The position numbers and the translations under genes are program-made. Positions 7,792-16,137 of a stretch of DNA of 64,000 bases are shown here, piece after piece. The notes beneath the pieces were generated by a model, which worked only from the letters and a program-made list of their open reading frames with translations, was not told the origin of the DNA and did not search any database. Within the stretch, counting starts at the first letter, position 1; each line of letters begins with the position of its first letter. Origin of the DNA: Phreatobacter stygius (GTDB lineage: Bacteria; Pseudomonadota; Alphaproteobacteria; Rhizobiales; Phreatobacteraceae); the NCBI RefSeq assembly GCF_005144885.1, contig NZ_CP039690.1:7180873-7244872 (forward strand), read 5' to 3'.

Positions 7792-8802
7792 TCACCGCGC
7801 CGCCGTGGCCGAGATCGAAACCCGTGCGCCGTCGGCGAGACCAGCCGGAAACGGCGAGACGATCCGGGTAGTCTCGTCGACGCCCGCGACGACCTCGACG
7901 CCGGCCGGCCCGCGAATGCCGGTGCGGATCTCCTGCAGCCGCGCCCGGTCGCCGTCGATCACGACGATCCTGGCGCCGTCGACGGCAACCGTTGGAACGA
8001 GCCAGGCATCGCCCGCCACCCGGATGACGATGTTGACATCGGTCGACATGCCGATCCTCAACGGCGTGTCGTCGGGCAGGCGGAAACGCACCCGATAGGC
8101 CTTGGTCACCGGATCGCCCTTCGGCGTGATGCGGTCGACCACCGCTTCCAGTGTCCGGCCGGGAAAGGCATCGGACCGGAGCAGCGCGCGCTGGCCAACC
8201 TCGACGCGCGGAATATCCTCTTCATTGACGTCGGCGGTGACGATCAGCGGATTCGGCTCGCCGACCCAGAACAGCACGCTGCCGAGTTCGGCCACCTCGC
8301 CGACCTCGCCGTCCCGCCGCAGCACCACGCCCGCGCCCGGGGCTCTGAGGACATAGCTTTCGAGCCGCGCCTGCTGGCCGGCAATCAGCGATTCCAGCTG
8401 GGCCACCTCGCTGCGGGTCCGGTCGAAGGCCTGCTGGCTGCCGACATTGCGCTCGACCAGCACGGACTGGCGCCGGTGTTCTTCCCGGGCGAGCGTCAGC
8501 CGCGCCCGGTGCTCGGCCAGCGATGCCTCGACCTGGCTGTTGTCGAGCCGGGCGAGCACATGGCCCTTGGCGACCCGCGAACCCTCGCAATTGCACTGCT
8601 CGACGATCCGTTCGCGGACCACCGGCGTGACCTTGGCCCAGATCAGCGGCTCGACCACGCCACTGGCATAGACGATCTCGGCGGCGTCGCCGCGCGACGG
8701 CGTCACCGTGATCACCGGCTTCGGCTTCAGGATAAACCAGCCGACCGCAGCGGCCGCGCTTGCGACGACAACCAAACCGATGGCGTAACGTATCAACCGC
8801 AA
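7792..8802 (-). CDS. HlyD/MacA-type periplasmic adaptor (membrane fusion) protein
   Basis: 336 residues. The N-terminal hydrophobic anchor (RYAIGLVVVASAAAAVGWFIL) is followed by a lipoyl-like beta domain with GSRVAKGHVLARLDNSQVEA at about 75-94, an alpha-helical hairpin (LAEHRARLTLAREEHRRQ to QLESLIAGQQARLE), APGAGVVLRRDGEVGEV, and beta-barrel and membrane-proximal domains. It bridges the inner-membrane permease to an outer-membrane channel, possibly the TolC encoded at the left end of the window. The start is a TTG at 8802 with an excellent GGGAGG 5-6 nt upstream. Confidence 0.9.
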   Translation of the reverse strand: MRLIRYAIGLVVVASAAAAVGWFILKPKPVITVTPSRGDAAEIVYASGVVEPLIWAKVTPVVRERIVEQCNCEGSRVAKGHVLARLDNSQVEASLAEHRARLTLAREEHRRQSVLVERNVGSQQAFDRTRSEVAQLESLIAGQQARLESYVLRAPGAGVVLRRDGEVGEVAELGSVLFWVGEPNPLIVTADVNEEDIPRVEVGQRALLRSDAFPGRTLEAVVDRITPKGDPVTKAYRVRFRLPDDTPLRIGMSTDVNIVIRVAGDAWLVPTVAVDGARIVVIDGDRARLQEIRTGIRGPAGVEVVAGVDETTRIVSPFPAGLADGARVSISATAAR

Positions 8803-8912
8803 GAGAGCCTCCCGTGGTGTCCTTCGTCGTCAGGCCGGCTGTTCCGATCGGCGTGACCCGGCATGGCGGCCGCGCCGGCCGGTTGCGTGGGACCGCGCCG
8901 CGTCGCGTCATG

Positions 8913-9737
8913 TCAAAAGCGGTAACGCAGCAGGCGGCCGATGCGCCGGAAGCCCGGCACCGCATGCATGACCCGGATCGCCAGGCGCGCGGGCAGCGAG
9001 AACCGGCGGAACTGCGCCGCCTCGGCCGGGTCGTAAATCATAAGCTCCGCCACGAAGCGCAGCTTCGGGACGAGCACCTCCAGCTCCCTGGGCTCGTCGA
9101 TGTTCCAGTTGAGCGTCGCCCCGGTGGCCTTGATCATCCGGTTGCTCTGGGCAAGCCTGATACCGAGGCGGTTGAAGCCGTCGAACACCAGCTCGCCGCC
9201 CGGCAGGCGCGTGGTGAGCGCGCCCAAGAGATCACCGACTTCCGCCTCGCTCAGATACATCAGCAGGCCTTCCGCGATGATCAGCGCCGGAGCATCCGCG
9301 GGGATCGTGTCGAGCCACGATGGATCGGTCACCGACGAGCCGATCATCGTGCCGGCCGCCTGCGCCGGATAGAGCCGGTGGCGCAGGGCGATGACCTCGG
9401 GATAGTCGACATCGAACCATCGGACCGTCGCCGGCGGATCGAGCCGGAAGATCCGGCTGTCCAGGCCGCAGCCGAGATGCAGCACGATCGCGTCCGGATG
9501 GGCCGCGATGAAGGCGCGCGCGCATTGATCGAAGCGATAGGCCCGTGTCGCCAGCCCGACCATGTCGTCCCGGCCGACCTGCAGCTTCGAGAAGTCGTAA
9601 TCGATCCGGCCAATGACCTCGGCGGCAAATCGGTCGCGCAAGAGCGAACCAGTTAGCCGGCTCTCCTCGCCCTTGCCATAAAGCGTGATCAGCAGGGTTT
9701 CCTTCACCCCGGTGAGGGTGATTTTCTCGGCCGTCAT
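8913..9737 (-). CDS. Class I SAM-dependent methyltransferase (LCMT/TcmP-like)
   Basis: 274 residues of the leucine carboxyl methyltransferase-like superfamily, which methylates hydroxyl or carboxyl groups of small molecules in polyketide-type pathways. Visible: N-terminal GVKETLLITLYGKGEES, SAM motif VLHLGCGLDSR at 85-95, WFDVDYPEV at 107-115 (acidic SAM ribose contact) and ALIIAEGLLMYL at 151-162. It starts 6 nt after tetR, so both are probably on one transcript, and the exporter genes follow after 110 nt. This suggests the methylated compound is also exported, which is inference only. Confidence 0.88.
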   Translation of the reverse strand: MTAEKITLTGVKETLLITLYGKGEESRLTGSLLRDRFAAEVIGRIDYDFSKLQVGRDDMVGLATRAYRFDQCARAFIAAHPDAIVLHLGCGLDSRIFRLDPPATVRWFDVDYPEVIALRHRLYPAQAAGTMIGSSVTDPSWLDTIPADAPALIIAEGLLMYLSEAEVGDLLGALTTRLPGGELVFDGFNRLGIRLAQSNRMIKATGATLNWNIDEPRELEVLVPKLRFVAELMIYDPAEAAQFRRFSLPARLAIRVMHAVPGFRRIGRLLRYRF

Positions 9738-9743
9738 CGCTGG

Positions 9744-10451
9744 TCACCTCACGGCCATGACGGCCCGCACGAAGCCAGGCTCGACATAAACCAGGCTTCC
9801 GTCGGGAAGACCCAGAATGCGATCGATGGCGATCCCGTGAAAAATCAGCCGCTGCTCGAACTCTTCCCACACGGCTTCCGCCTCGGGCGTTCCCGCAACG
9901 GCGATCGCCCGCGCCATGAGATCATAGGCGCTGGTGCCGAGCTGCAGCACGACCTCGGCCGCGGCGACCGGATCCGGCACGTTGAACACACCCTCGGACT
10001 TGCCCTGGGCGATGATGCGGGCAAGCAGCGGCACCACCACCGGCAGCACGGCGGCGTTGATGCGATGGTAGAGAACGATGTTCTCGGGCTTGAACAGCAC
10101 ATCGAAGGTCGCCCGCGTCCGGGGCGCATCCTCGATCTTCATCCGGCGCGCCCGGGCGAAGAAGGTGTTCAGCCGGCCGAGACCGTCGAGGCCAGGCTCA
10201 TCGAACACGTTCTCGAGCCGCGCGACCGATTCTTGCGACAGGCGGGCCGCCAGCGCCTCCAGAATGTCCTCCTTGGAGGCGAAGTGATGATAGAGGCCGC
10301 CCTTGGAAACCCCGGCTTTCTCCATGATCGCGTTGATCGTGGTGTTCTCGTAGCCGCGCTCGAAGAACAGCGCCTGGGCGGCGTCGAGCAGCGCGCCGCG
10401 CCGCGCCGCCGGATCCATCATCACACGTGGCGTCTTGAATTCCCTGGTCAT
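9744..10451 (-). CDS. TetR/AcrR-family transcriptional regulator
   Basis: 235 residues. The N-terminal HTH at about 37-57 (TTINAIMEKAGVSKGGLYHHFASKEDIL) is a classic TetR DNA-binding domain. The C-terminal ligand domain is not specific to a known subfamily. It is the first gene of the leftward unit with the methyltransferase and exporter, and a perfect 8-bp-arm palindrome lies 11 nt upstream of its ATG, so it probably represses itself and the downstream genes until a small-molecule ligand binds. Confidence 0.93.
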   Translation of the reverse strand: MTREFKTPRVMMDPAARRGALLDAAQALFFERGYENTTINAIMEKAGVSKGGLYHHFASKEDILEALAARLSQESVARLENVFDEPGLDGLGRLNTFFARARRMKIEDAPRTRATFDVLFKPENIVLYHRINAAVLPVVVPLLARIIAQGKSEGVFNVPDPVAAAEVVLQLGTSAYDLMARAIAVAGTPEAEAVWEEFEQRLIFHGIAIDRILGLPDGSLVYVEPGFVRAVMAVR

Positions 10452-10461
10452 CGGCGAATCT

Positions 10462-10480
10462 CAGACCGACCGTCGGTCTG
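10462..10480. promoter_or_regulatory. TetR operator candidate
   Basis: CAGACCGA-CCG-TCGGTCTG: a 19-bp palindrome with perfect 8-bp arms immediately upstream of tetR, matching the length and placement of autoregulatory TetR operators. Confidence 0.7.
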
Positions 10481-10670
10481 TCAATGATTTAGAACTGTGC
10501 CGTGCAAAAATCAAGCGCGCGGCCGGCGGCGCGACGACGGGCCGGCGGCCGGTCCGGCGACTTTTGGCGAGATGTCCGGGACCGCGCCGGGTTGCTAGGA
10601 TGCACGGCCAAGGCGCGGCATGGCCCAAGGCCGCGAACCGCGAGCCCGCCGCTGGCAGGAGGAGACCCTC

Positions 10671-11078
10671 ATGGCAGATGTCCCGCGTCTCGACGCCGAA
10701 CTGGTCCACGCATTTGTCGGCCACGCGCATGGCGACCTCGATCGTGTGGTGGCGCTGGTGACCGGCCAGCCGGCGCTGGCCAACGCCGCCTGGGACTGGG
10801 GTGGCGGCGATTGGGAGACCGGGCTCGGCGCCGCCGCCCATATGGGCCGCCGCGACATCGCGGACGTGCTCTTGGCCAGGGGCGCACGCATGGACATCTT
10901 TGCCGCGGCCATGCTCGGCCATCTCGCTGTTGTCCAGGCGCTGTTGGCGGTCGCGCCCGAGGCGCGCAACGCGCGCGGCCCGCATGGCATCCCGCTGATC
11001 GCCCATGCCAAGGCCGGCGGTCCCGACGCGGCCGCCGTCGTGGCCTATCTCGAGAGCTTCGCCACGGGCGCAATATAG
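10671..11078 (+). CDS. Ankyrin-repeat domain protein
   Basis: 135 residues. Ankyrin-like helix pairs are seen in ELVHAFVGHAHGDLDRVVALV, WETGLGAAAHMGRRDIADVLLARGA, IFAAAMLGHLAVVQALLAV and GIPLIAHAKAGGPDAAAVVAYL, giving three to four repeats with the usual L-x-x-A-A-x-x-G-H/R spacing. Such proteins bind other proteins; the partner is unknown. ATG 10671 has GGAGGAG 6 nt upstream. It lies 89 nt before the photolyase gene in the same direction. Confidence 0.8.
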   Translation: MADVPRLDAELVHAFVGHAHGDLDRVVALVTGQPALANAAWDWGGGDWETGLGAAAHMGRRDIADVLLARGARMDIFAAAMLGHLAVVQALLAVAPEARNARGPHGIPLIAHAKAGGPDAAAVVAYLESFATGAI

Positions 11079-11132
11079 CGGGCGCTTCGTTTCCCAGGGA
11101 TGCGGACCGCCCCACCCGAGGCCCGGCCACGG

Positions 11133-11160
11133 TGATCCGCCGCCCGCGGCAGGCCGTAGA
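11133..11160 (+). promoter_or_regulatory. ECF-type promoter candidate for photolyase
   Basis: TGATCC (11133-11138), 16-nt spacer, CGTAGA (11155-11160). This resembles the RpoE/ChrR-group (ECF11) promoters known in Rhodobacter. The -10 lies only 7 nt before the ATG at 11168, so the message would be almost leaderless from this start. A matching TGATCT-N16-CGTAGT precedes the ChrR-like gene. Confidence 0.5.
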
Positions 11161-11167
11161 CAGGCTG

Positions 11168-12634
11168 ATGACATCCATGCCCGCCGCGCCTGCCCCTGCC
11201 CTTGTCTGGTTCCGCGACGACCTGCGGCTGGCCGACAATCCCGCCCTCACCCATGCCATCGCCTCCGGCCGGCCCGTGCTGGCGCTGTTCGTGTTCGACG
11301 ACGGCGATGCCGGCCAGCGCCGTCGCGGCGCGGCGTCCCGCTGGTGGCTGGCGCAGAGCCTCAGGCAACTGGCCCGGGCGATCGCGGCCAAGGGCGGCCG
11401 GCTCATTCTGCGATCGGGCGCGGCGAGCCACGTCGTGCCGGGCGTCGCCGGCGAGGTCGGCGCCAGGCTGGTGACCTGGAACCGGCGTTATGAGGCAGCT
11501 GCCATGGCGGTCGATGCCGGCATCAAGACCGCGCTGACGGCCGACCATGTCGTCGCCGAGAGCTTCTCCGCCGCGCTGCTGCGCGAGCCCTCGACGGTGA
11601 AGTCCAGGGCCGGCCAGCCGATGCAGGTGTTCACGCCGTTCTGGCGGGCGCATCAGGCCAAGGGCGAGCCGCGGGCCGCGCTGCCGGAGCCGGTCCGCAT
11701 CAGCGGCTTTGCCGGCGCCATCGCCAGCGAAGACCTTGATGATTGGGGCCTCGAGCCGCGGTCTCCCGACTGGGCCGCGGGTTTCGGCGCAGCCTGGCAG
11801 CCGGGCGAAGCCGGCGCCAGGGCGCGGCTGCTGGCGTTTCTCGACAATGGGCTTGCATCCTATGCCGAGACCCGCGACCGCCCCGATCTTGCCGCCACCT
11901 CACGGCTGTCGCCGCATCTGCGATTCGGCGAAATCTCAGCCGTCCAGATCTGGCACGCCGCGCGCCTCGCCGCCGAGCTCCACCAACCGCCCGGCCTGCC
12001 CAAGTTCCTGTCGGAGGTCGGCTGGCGCGAATTCGCCTATCACCTGCTCTATCACCGGCCGGACCTGGCGCGGGAAAACGTCCGGAAGCGCTTCGACGGC
12101 TTTGCCTGGACCAACGATCCTGCCCACCTTCTGGCCTGGCAGCGCGGCCTGACCGGTTATCCCCTTGTCGATGCCGGCATGCGCGAATTGTGGCGAACCG
12201 GCTGGATGCACAACCGGGTGCGCATGGTCGCGGCCTCGTTCCTGGTGAAACATCTGAAAACCGACTGGCGCGCCGGCGAGGCCTGGTTCTGGGACACGCT
12301 GGTCGATGCCGATCCGGCCAATAATGCGGCAAGCTGGCAATGGGTCGCCGGCTCCAGCGCCGACGCCGCGCCGTTCTTCCGCATCTTCAACCCGATGGCG
12401 CAGGCGCAGACATTCGATCCGGCCGGCGACTATGTCCGCCGCTGGGTGCCGGAACTGGCCGGACTGCCCGCCGGCGCGATCCATCAGCCCTGGACGGCGG
12501 CCGCGGCGGACCTTGCCCAAGCCGGTGTCACATTGGGTGTCACATATCCCCGGCCGATCGTCGATCATGCCCGCGCCCGAGAACAGGCTCTGGCGGCCTT
12601 CGCGGAACTCGAGGACGTGGAGCACGTTGACTGA
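11168..12634 (+). CDS. phr: Deoxyribodipyrimidine photolyase (cryptochrome/photolyase family, class I)
   Basis: 488 residues. It repairs UV-induced cyclobutane pyrimidine dimers using light and FADH-. The N-terminal antenna domain begins LVWFRDDLRLADNPAL (about 12-27). The FAD domain has RLSPHLRFGEIS, FLSEVGWREFAYHLLYHRPDL, GYPLVDAGMRELWRTGWMHN near 340, RMVAASFLVKHL and DADPANNAASWQWVAGS near 380, including the Asn and Trp residues expected for electron transfer. ATG 11168 is chosen; a second in-frame ATG lies at 11177. It precedes a cfa homologue, the same pair as in the Rhodobacter RpoE regulon. Confidence 0.95.
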   Translation: MTSMPAAPAPALVWFRDDLRLADNPALTHAIASGRPVLALFVFDDGDAGQRRRGAASRWWLAQSLRQLARAIAAKGGRLILRSGAASHVVPGVAGEVGARLVTWNRRYEAAAMAVDAGIKTALTADHVVAESFSAALLREPSTVKSRAGQPMQVFTPFWRAHQAKGEPRAALPEPVRISGFAGAIASEDLDDWGLEPRSPDWAAGFGAAWQPGEAGARARLLAFLDNGLASYAETRDRPDLAATSRLSPHLRFGEISAVQIWHAARLAAELHQPPGLPKFLSEVGWREFAYHLLYHRPDLARENVRKRFDGFAWTNDPAHLLAWQRGLTGYPLVDAGMRELWRTGWMHNRVRMVAASFLVKHLKTDWRAGEAWFWDTLVDADPANNAASWQWVAGSSADAAPFFRIFNPMAQAQTFDPAGDYVRRWVPELAGLPAGAIHQPWTAAAADLAQAGVTLGVTYPRPIVDHARAREQALAAFAELEDVEHVD

Positions 12635-12745
12635 CAACGCCGAGCAACGCGCCCGGCGCCGAGCAGGATTACGACCGGATTTGCGCCATTGAAGCTTGCC
12701 GCAAATCGCATAACCTAGGTTTCAGCGCCCTGCCCCGCCTCCGCC

Positions 12746-12773
12746 CGATCCGTTCGGGCCGGCCTTGCGTCAT
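12746..12773 (+). promoter_or_regulatory. Weak ECF-type promoter candidate for the cyclopropane synthase gene
   Basis: CGATCC (12746-12751), 16-nt spacer, CGTCAT (12768-12773): the same spacing as the two better matches near the photolyase and ChrR-like genes, with one mismatch in each hexamer. It lies 81 nt before ATG 12855. The remainder of the 220-nt intergenic stretch shows no other clear signal. Confidence 0.3.
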
Positions 12774-12854
12774 GAAGGCTCGAAGCGAGCGGACAAGCGT
12801 CGCAGGCGGCGTGATCGGTTTGTCTTGTGACACCGCCATGCAGTGAGCAGGCCC

Positions 12855-14108
12855 ATGACTGTCGACAGCTATCAGCCCAATCTCGACCAGACCATTGAGG
12901 TCACGCGCGACAGTTTGCGCCGCGCGACCGAGGGACTTCCCGCCGCCGTCCGCTTCGCCCTCGGCTACCCGCTGAAGATCCGTTACGGCACCCTGATCAT
13001 GGGGCTGCCCGACGGCCGGCGGCTGTTGTTCCGCGGCGGCGAAGCCGGCCCGAGCGCGGAAATGATCGTGCACGACTATCGCTTTGCGCGCCGCCTGATG
13101 CTGGATGGCGACCTCGGCTTCGCCGAAGCCTATATCCGGCGCGAATGGGACAGTCCCGATCCGGCCGGCCTGCTCTATTTCTTCTGCGTCAATATCGACG
13201 CCGTCGCCCATATGCCCCGGCACAACCCCGTGGCGCGGCTGCTGCAGCACTACCGCCATTGGCGCAACCGCAACACCAAGTCCCAGGCGCGGCGCAACAT
13301 CATGGCGCATTACGACCTGGGCAATACCTTCTACCGGGCCTGGCTCGACCCTTCGATGACCTATTCCTCGGCCTATTTCGGCGCGGGGGCGGCGAGCCTG
13401 CCCGAGGCGCAGCGTGCGAAATACCGCCTGCTCGCCGACGCGCTCAAGCTGAAGCCTGGCGACCGTGTCCTGGAAATCGGCTGCGGCTGGGGCGGCTTTG
13501 CGGAACTGGCGGCCACCGAATATGGCGTGCACGTCACCGGCCTCACCTTGTCCGAGGAACAGTTCGCCTATGCGACGAAGCGCATGCAGGAGGCTGGCCT
13601 CGCCGATCGGGTGACCATCAAGCTGCAGGATTATCGCGACGAGACCGGCTCGTTCGACGCCATCGCCTCGATCGAAATGTTCGAGGCGGTCGGCCGCGAA
13701 TATTGGAGCACGTTCTTTTCCAAGGTGCGCGACTGTCTCACCATTGGCGGGCGTGCCGGCCTGCAGGTGATCACGGTTGCCGAGAGCCTTTGGCAGAACT
13801 ACCTGCGCGAGATCGACTTCATCCGGGCCTATGTGTTTCCGGGCGGCATGCTGCCGACCGCGACCCATCTGCGCGAGCTGCCGCGGGAAGCCAGCCTCGC
13901 CCTCGAGCACGAGCAGGCCTTCCGCCTCGACTATGCGCGGACATTGCGCGAATGGGCCGACAGGTTCACCGCGGTGTGGCCGGACCTCACCCATCTCGGC
14001 TTCGACGAGCGCTTCAAGCGGTTGTGGACCTATTATCTCGCCTATTGCGAGGCCGGCTTCCGCGCCGGCACCATCGACGTGCGCCAGTTGGTCTATGCGA
14101 AAAACTGA
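12855..14108 (+). CDS. cfa: Cyclopropane-fatty-acyl-phospholipid synthase family methyltransferase
   Basis: 417 residues. Members transfer a methylene or methyl group from SAM to unsaturated acyl chains in membrane phospholipids; in photo-oxidative stress this (or furan fatty acid formation) protects membranes. The CFA fold is clear: SQARRNIMAHYDLGNTFYRAWLD at about 143-165, SSAYF, SAM motif LEIGCGWGGF at 206-215, and SIEMFEAVGREYW around 275, with the family's active-site Glu and nearby Tyr. ATG 12855 has AGCAGG close upstream; a GTG 12 nt earlier has no ribosome site. Confidence 0.92.
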   Translation: MTVDSYQPNLDQTIEVTRDSLRRATEGLPAAVRFALGYPLKIRYGTLIMGLPDGRRLLFRGGEAGPSAEMIVHDYRFARRLMLDGDLGFAEAYIRREWDSPDPAGLLYFFCVNIDAVAHMPRHNPVARLLQHYRHWRNRNTKSQARRNIMAHYDLGNTFYRAWLDPSMTYSSAYFGAGAASLPEAQRAKYRLLADALKLKPGDRVLEIGCGWGGFAELAATEYGVHVTGLTLSEEQFAYATKRMQEAGLADRVTIKLQDYRDETGSFDAIASIEMFEAVGREYWSTFFSKVRDCLTIGGRAGLQVITVAESLWQNYLREIDFIRAYVFPGGMLPTATHLRELPREASLALEHEQAFRLDYARTLREWADRFTAVWPDLTHLGFDERFKRLWTYYLAYCEAGFRAGTIDVRQLVYAKN

Positions 14109-14117
14109 CGGCTGGCG

Positions 14118-14768
14118 TCAGCGCCGGGACAGCCATTCGACGATCCGCCCGAACCGTCCGGTCAGGCGAAACGGCCCGTCGGACACGATGAAGCAGATGC
14201 AGCCCTCGGCCGCGTCGGCGACCGGGCGATGGTTCACCGTCTCATCGGCCATGCAGATGTCGCCGCGCCGGTAGACGCCGGACGCGTCATGAAACTGGCC
14301 TTGCAGCACCAGGGTGACCTCCTGGCCTTCGTGGGTATGAGCCGGCAGCGCGCCGCCGGGCTTGACCATGATGAGCTGTGCCCGGTGACGGCGATAGGTG
14401 CCGATGACGTGTTGGCGGATCCCGGGCAGCCTGGTTTTCCAGGGAATGTCGTCACCCGACCGCCCGACAAAGGCGCGCAGCGGACCCGGCATGAGGTCGT
14501 CGGCGGGCGCGGCCGGGGCGACGGCAACCGGCGGCTCGGCGAAGATCGCGGCAAGCTTGGCGTCGCGATCGGCCACCGGCACCGGAGCGGTCGCCGCGAG
14601 TTCGTCACCCTTCAGGATATCCAGTGCTTCGACATAGGCGCGGCTCCGAGGCTGAAGTGTCAGATGGGCCGCGACCAGCACGTGAAGCGGTCGGGACAGC
14701 GAGCCTGCCGCATATTCGGCAAGCAAGGTGTCGACCGGCCGCCCCCCGGCGTCGAAGAAATGTATCAT
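14118..14768 (-). CDS. ChrR-like cupin protein with degenerate zinc-binding anti-sigma motif
   Basis: 216 residues. ChrR proteins hold an ECF sigma factor inactive through an N-terminal zinc anti-sigma domain and sense singlet oxygen through a C-terminal cupin. Here the N-terminal helices align (LLAEYAAGSLSRPLHVLVAAHL), but the ZAS ligands after His35 are Gln39 and Ser42 instead of the two Cys. The cupin keeps its metal ligands His144, His146, Glu150 and His180. No sigma-factor gene is adjacent. Start set at ATG 14768; a TTG 9 nt upstream is possible. Convergent with cfa, 9 nt apart. Confidence 0.85.
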   Translation of the reverse strand: MIHFFDAGGRPVDTLLAEYAAGSLSRPLHVLVAAHLTLQPRSRAYVEALDILKGDELAATAPVPVADRDAKLAAIFAEPPVAVAPAAPADDLMPGPLRAFVGRSGDDIPWKTRLPGIRQHVIGTYRRHRAQLIMVKPGGALPAHTHEGQEVTLVLQGQFHDASGVYRRGDICMADETVNHRPVADAAEGCICFIVSDGPFRLTGRFGRIVEWLSRR

Positions 14769-14839
14769 CAAAATCAAATCCCTTGGGATCGGACGCCCCG
14801 CCCGCCGCGGTTGACGCCACGCCTTGTTCCATGACCAGT

Positions 14840-14867
14840 ACTACGGGTGAGTAAGTGGTCTAGATCA
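14840..14867 (-). promoter_or_regulatory. ECF-type promoter candidate for the ChrR-like gene
   Basis: Read on the minus strand: TGATCT (14867-14862), 16-nt spacer, CGTAGT (14845-14840), about 70 nt before the start codon. It is the closest match in the window to the motif before the photolyase gene. Confidence 0.55.
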
Positions 14868-15096
14868 CCCGAAAATGCACGGGAGGCCTGCATGAGCGCG
14901 TCGGCGGAGCAGCACGCCTCCACCGCGACCGGCACATGCAGGGGACGCTGAACAGCTTCGCCGGTCGTCGGGGTGATAGCGCGAAAGCGCGAAAAAAGCC
15001 AGCGCCGGCCGGGATATAGGTCTGGACATCAGACTGCGGCAGGGTTGAGGTGCGACCCTCGCTCGGATAGCGTCTCCGATCGTCAGGATATCCGCG

Positions 15097-16137
15097 ATGC
15101 CTATTCATGCCTCCCTTGTCGACGCCATCGGCAACACACCGCTGATCAAGCTGAACCGCGCCAGCGCGGCGACCGGCTGCACCATTCTCGGCAAGGCCGA
15201 GTTTCTCAACCCGGGCCAGTCGGTGAAAGACCGGGCGGCGCTCTACCTGATCAAGGATGCCATGGACCGGGGGCTGGTGAGGCCCGGCGGAACCATTGTC
15301 GAGGGCACCGCCGGCAATACCGGCATCGGGCTTGCCATGGTCGGGCGGGCGCTCGGGCTCGGCTGCGTCATCGTCATCCCCGAGACGCAGTCGCAGGAAA
15401 AGAAGGACGCGCTCAGGCAGCTCGGCGCCAGCCTGATCGAAGTGCCGGCCGTGCCTTATGCCAATCCGAACAACTATGTGAAGGTCTCGTCCAGGGTCGC
15501 CGAACGGCTGGCGCGGGAGAACCCCAACGGCGCGTTCTGGGCCAACCAGTTCGACAATGTCGCCAACCGGCAGGCCCATGTCGAAACCACCGGCCCGGAA
15601 ATCTGGCGCGATACCAATGGCCGGATCGACGGTTTCATTTGCTCGATCGGCTCCGGCGGCACGCTGGCCGGCATTGCGCTGGCGCTCAAGGGCTCTAGCG
15701 ACAAGGTCACCATCGGCTGCGCCGACCCGATGGGAGCCGCCATGTATTCCTGGTTCAGCCATGGCGAATTGAAGGCGTCCGGCTCGTCGATCACCGAGGG
15801 CATCGGCCAGGGCCGCGTGACCAAGAATATCGAGGGCGCGCCGGTCGACATCGCCTTCCAGATCCCCGACGACGAAGCGATCCCTGTCATGTTCGACCTG
15901 CTCGACCACGAGGGCCTGTGCGTCGGGCCGTCGACCGGGGTCAATGTCGCCGGCGCCATCCGTCTCGCCCGGCACCTTGGCCCCGGCCACACCATCGTGA
16001 CCATTCTGGCCGACTACGGCTTCCGCTACGCCTCGAAGATCTATGACCCCGCCTTCCTCAGGTCGAAGGGTCTTGCCGTGCCGGAATGGCTGGAGCGCAA
16101 GGCCCTGCCCCTGGTCGACCTGGTTCCGGTGCCCTGA
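15097..16137 (+). CDS. cysK: Cysteine synthase A (O-acetylserine sulfhydrylase) family
   Basis: 346 residues, a PLP fold-type II beta-synthase. It makes cysteine from O-acetylserine and sulfide. The catalytic Lys44 lies in NPGQSVKDRAA; the substrate loop EGTAGNTGIGLA is at 69-80 and the phosphate-binding GSGGTLAG near 192. The enzyme is longer than typical CysK (about 310), with an extended C-terminus, and relatives of this length are often annotated cysteine synthase A without proof of substrate. Its TGA overlaps the ATG of alaX (TGATG), and sseA follows, forming a sulfur-linked operon. Confidence 0.9.
   Translation: MPIHASLVDAIGNTPLIKLNRASAATGCTILGKAEFLNPGQSVKDRAALYLIKDAMDRGLVRPGGTIVEGTAGNTGIGLAMVGRALGLGCVIVIPETQSQEKKDALRQLGASLIEVPAVPYANPNNYVKVSSRVAERLARENPNGAFWANQFDNVANRQAHVETTGPEIWRDTNGRIDGFICSIGSGGTLAGIALALKGSSDKVTIGCADPMGAAMYSWFSHGELKASGSSITEGIGQGRVTKNIEGAPVDIAFQIPDDEAIPVMFDLLDHEGLCVGPSTGVNVAGAIRLARHLGPGHTIVTILADYGFRYASKIYDPAFLRSKGLAVPEWLERKALPLVDLVPVP

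Noticed and set aside
12669-13994. Minus-strand open frame opposite the cyclopropane synthase gene
   Set aside because: Antisense of a clear enzyme gene; no domain, no ribosome site.
14860-15990. Minus-strand open frame opposite the cysteine synthase gene
   Set aside because: Antisense shadow with low-complexity composition; overlaps the ECF promoter of the ChrR-like gene.
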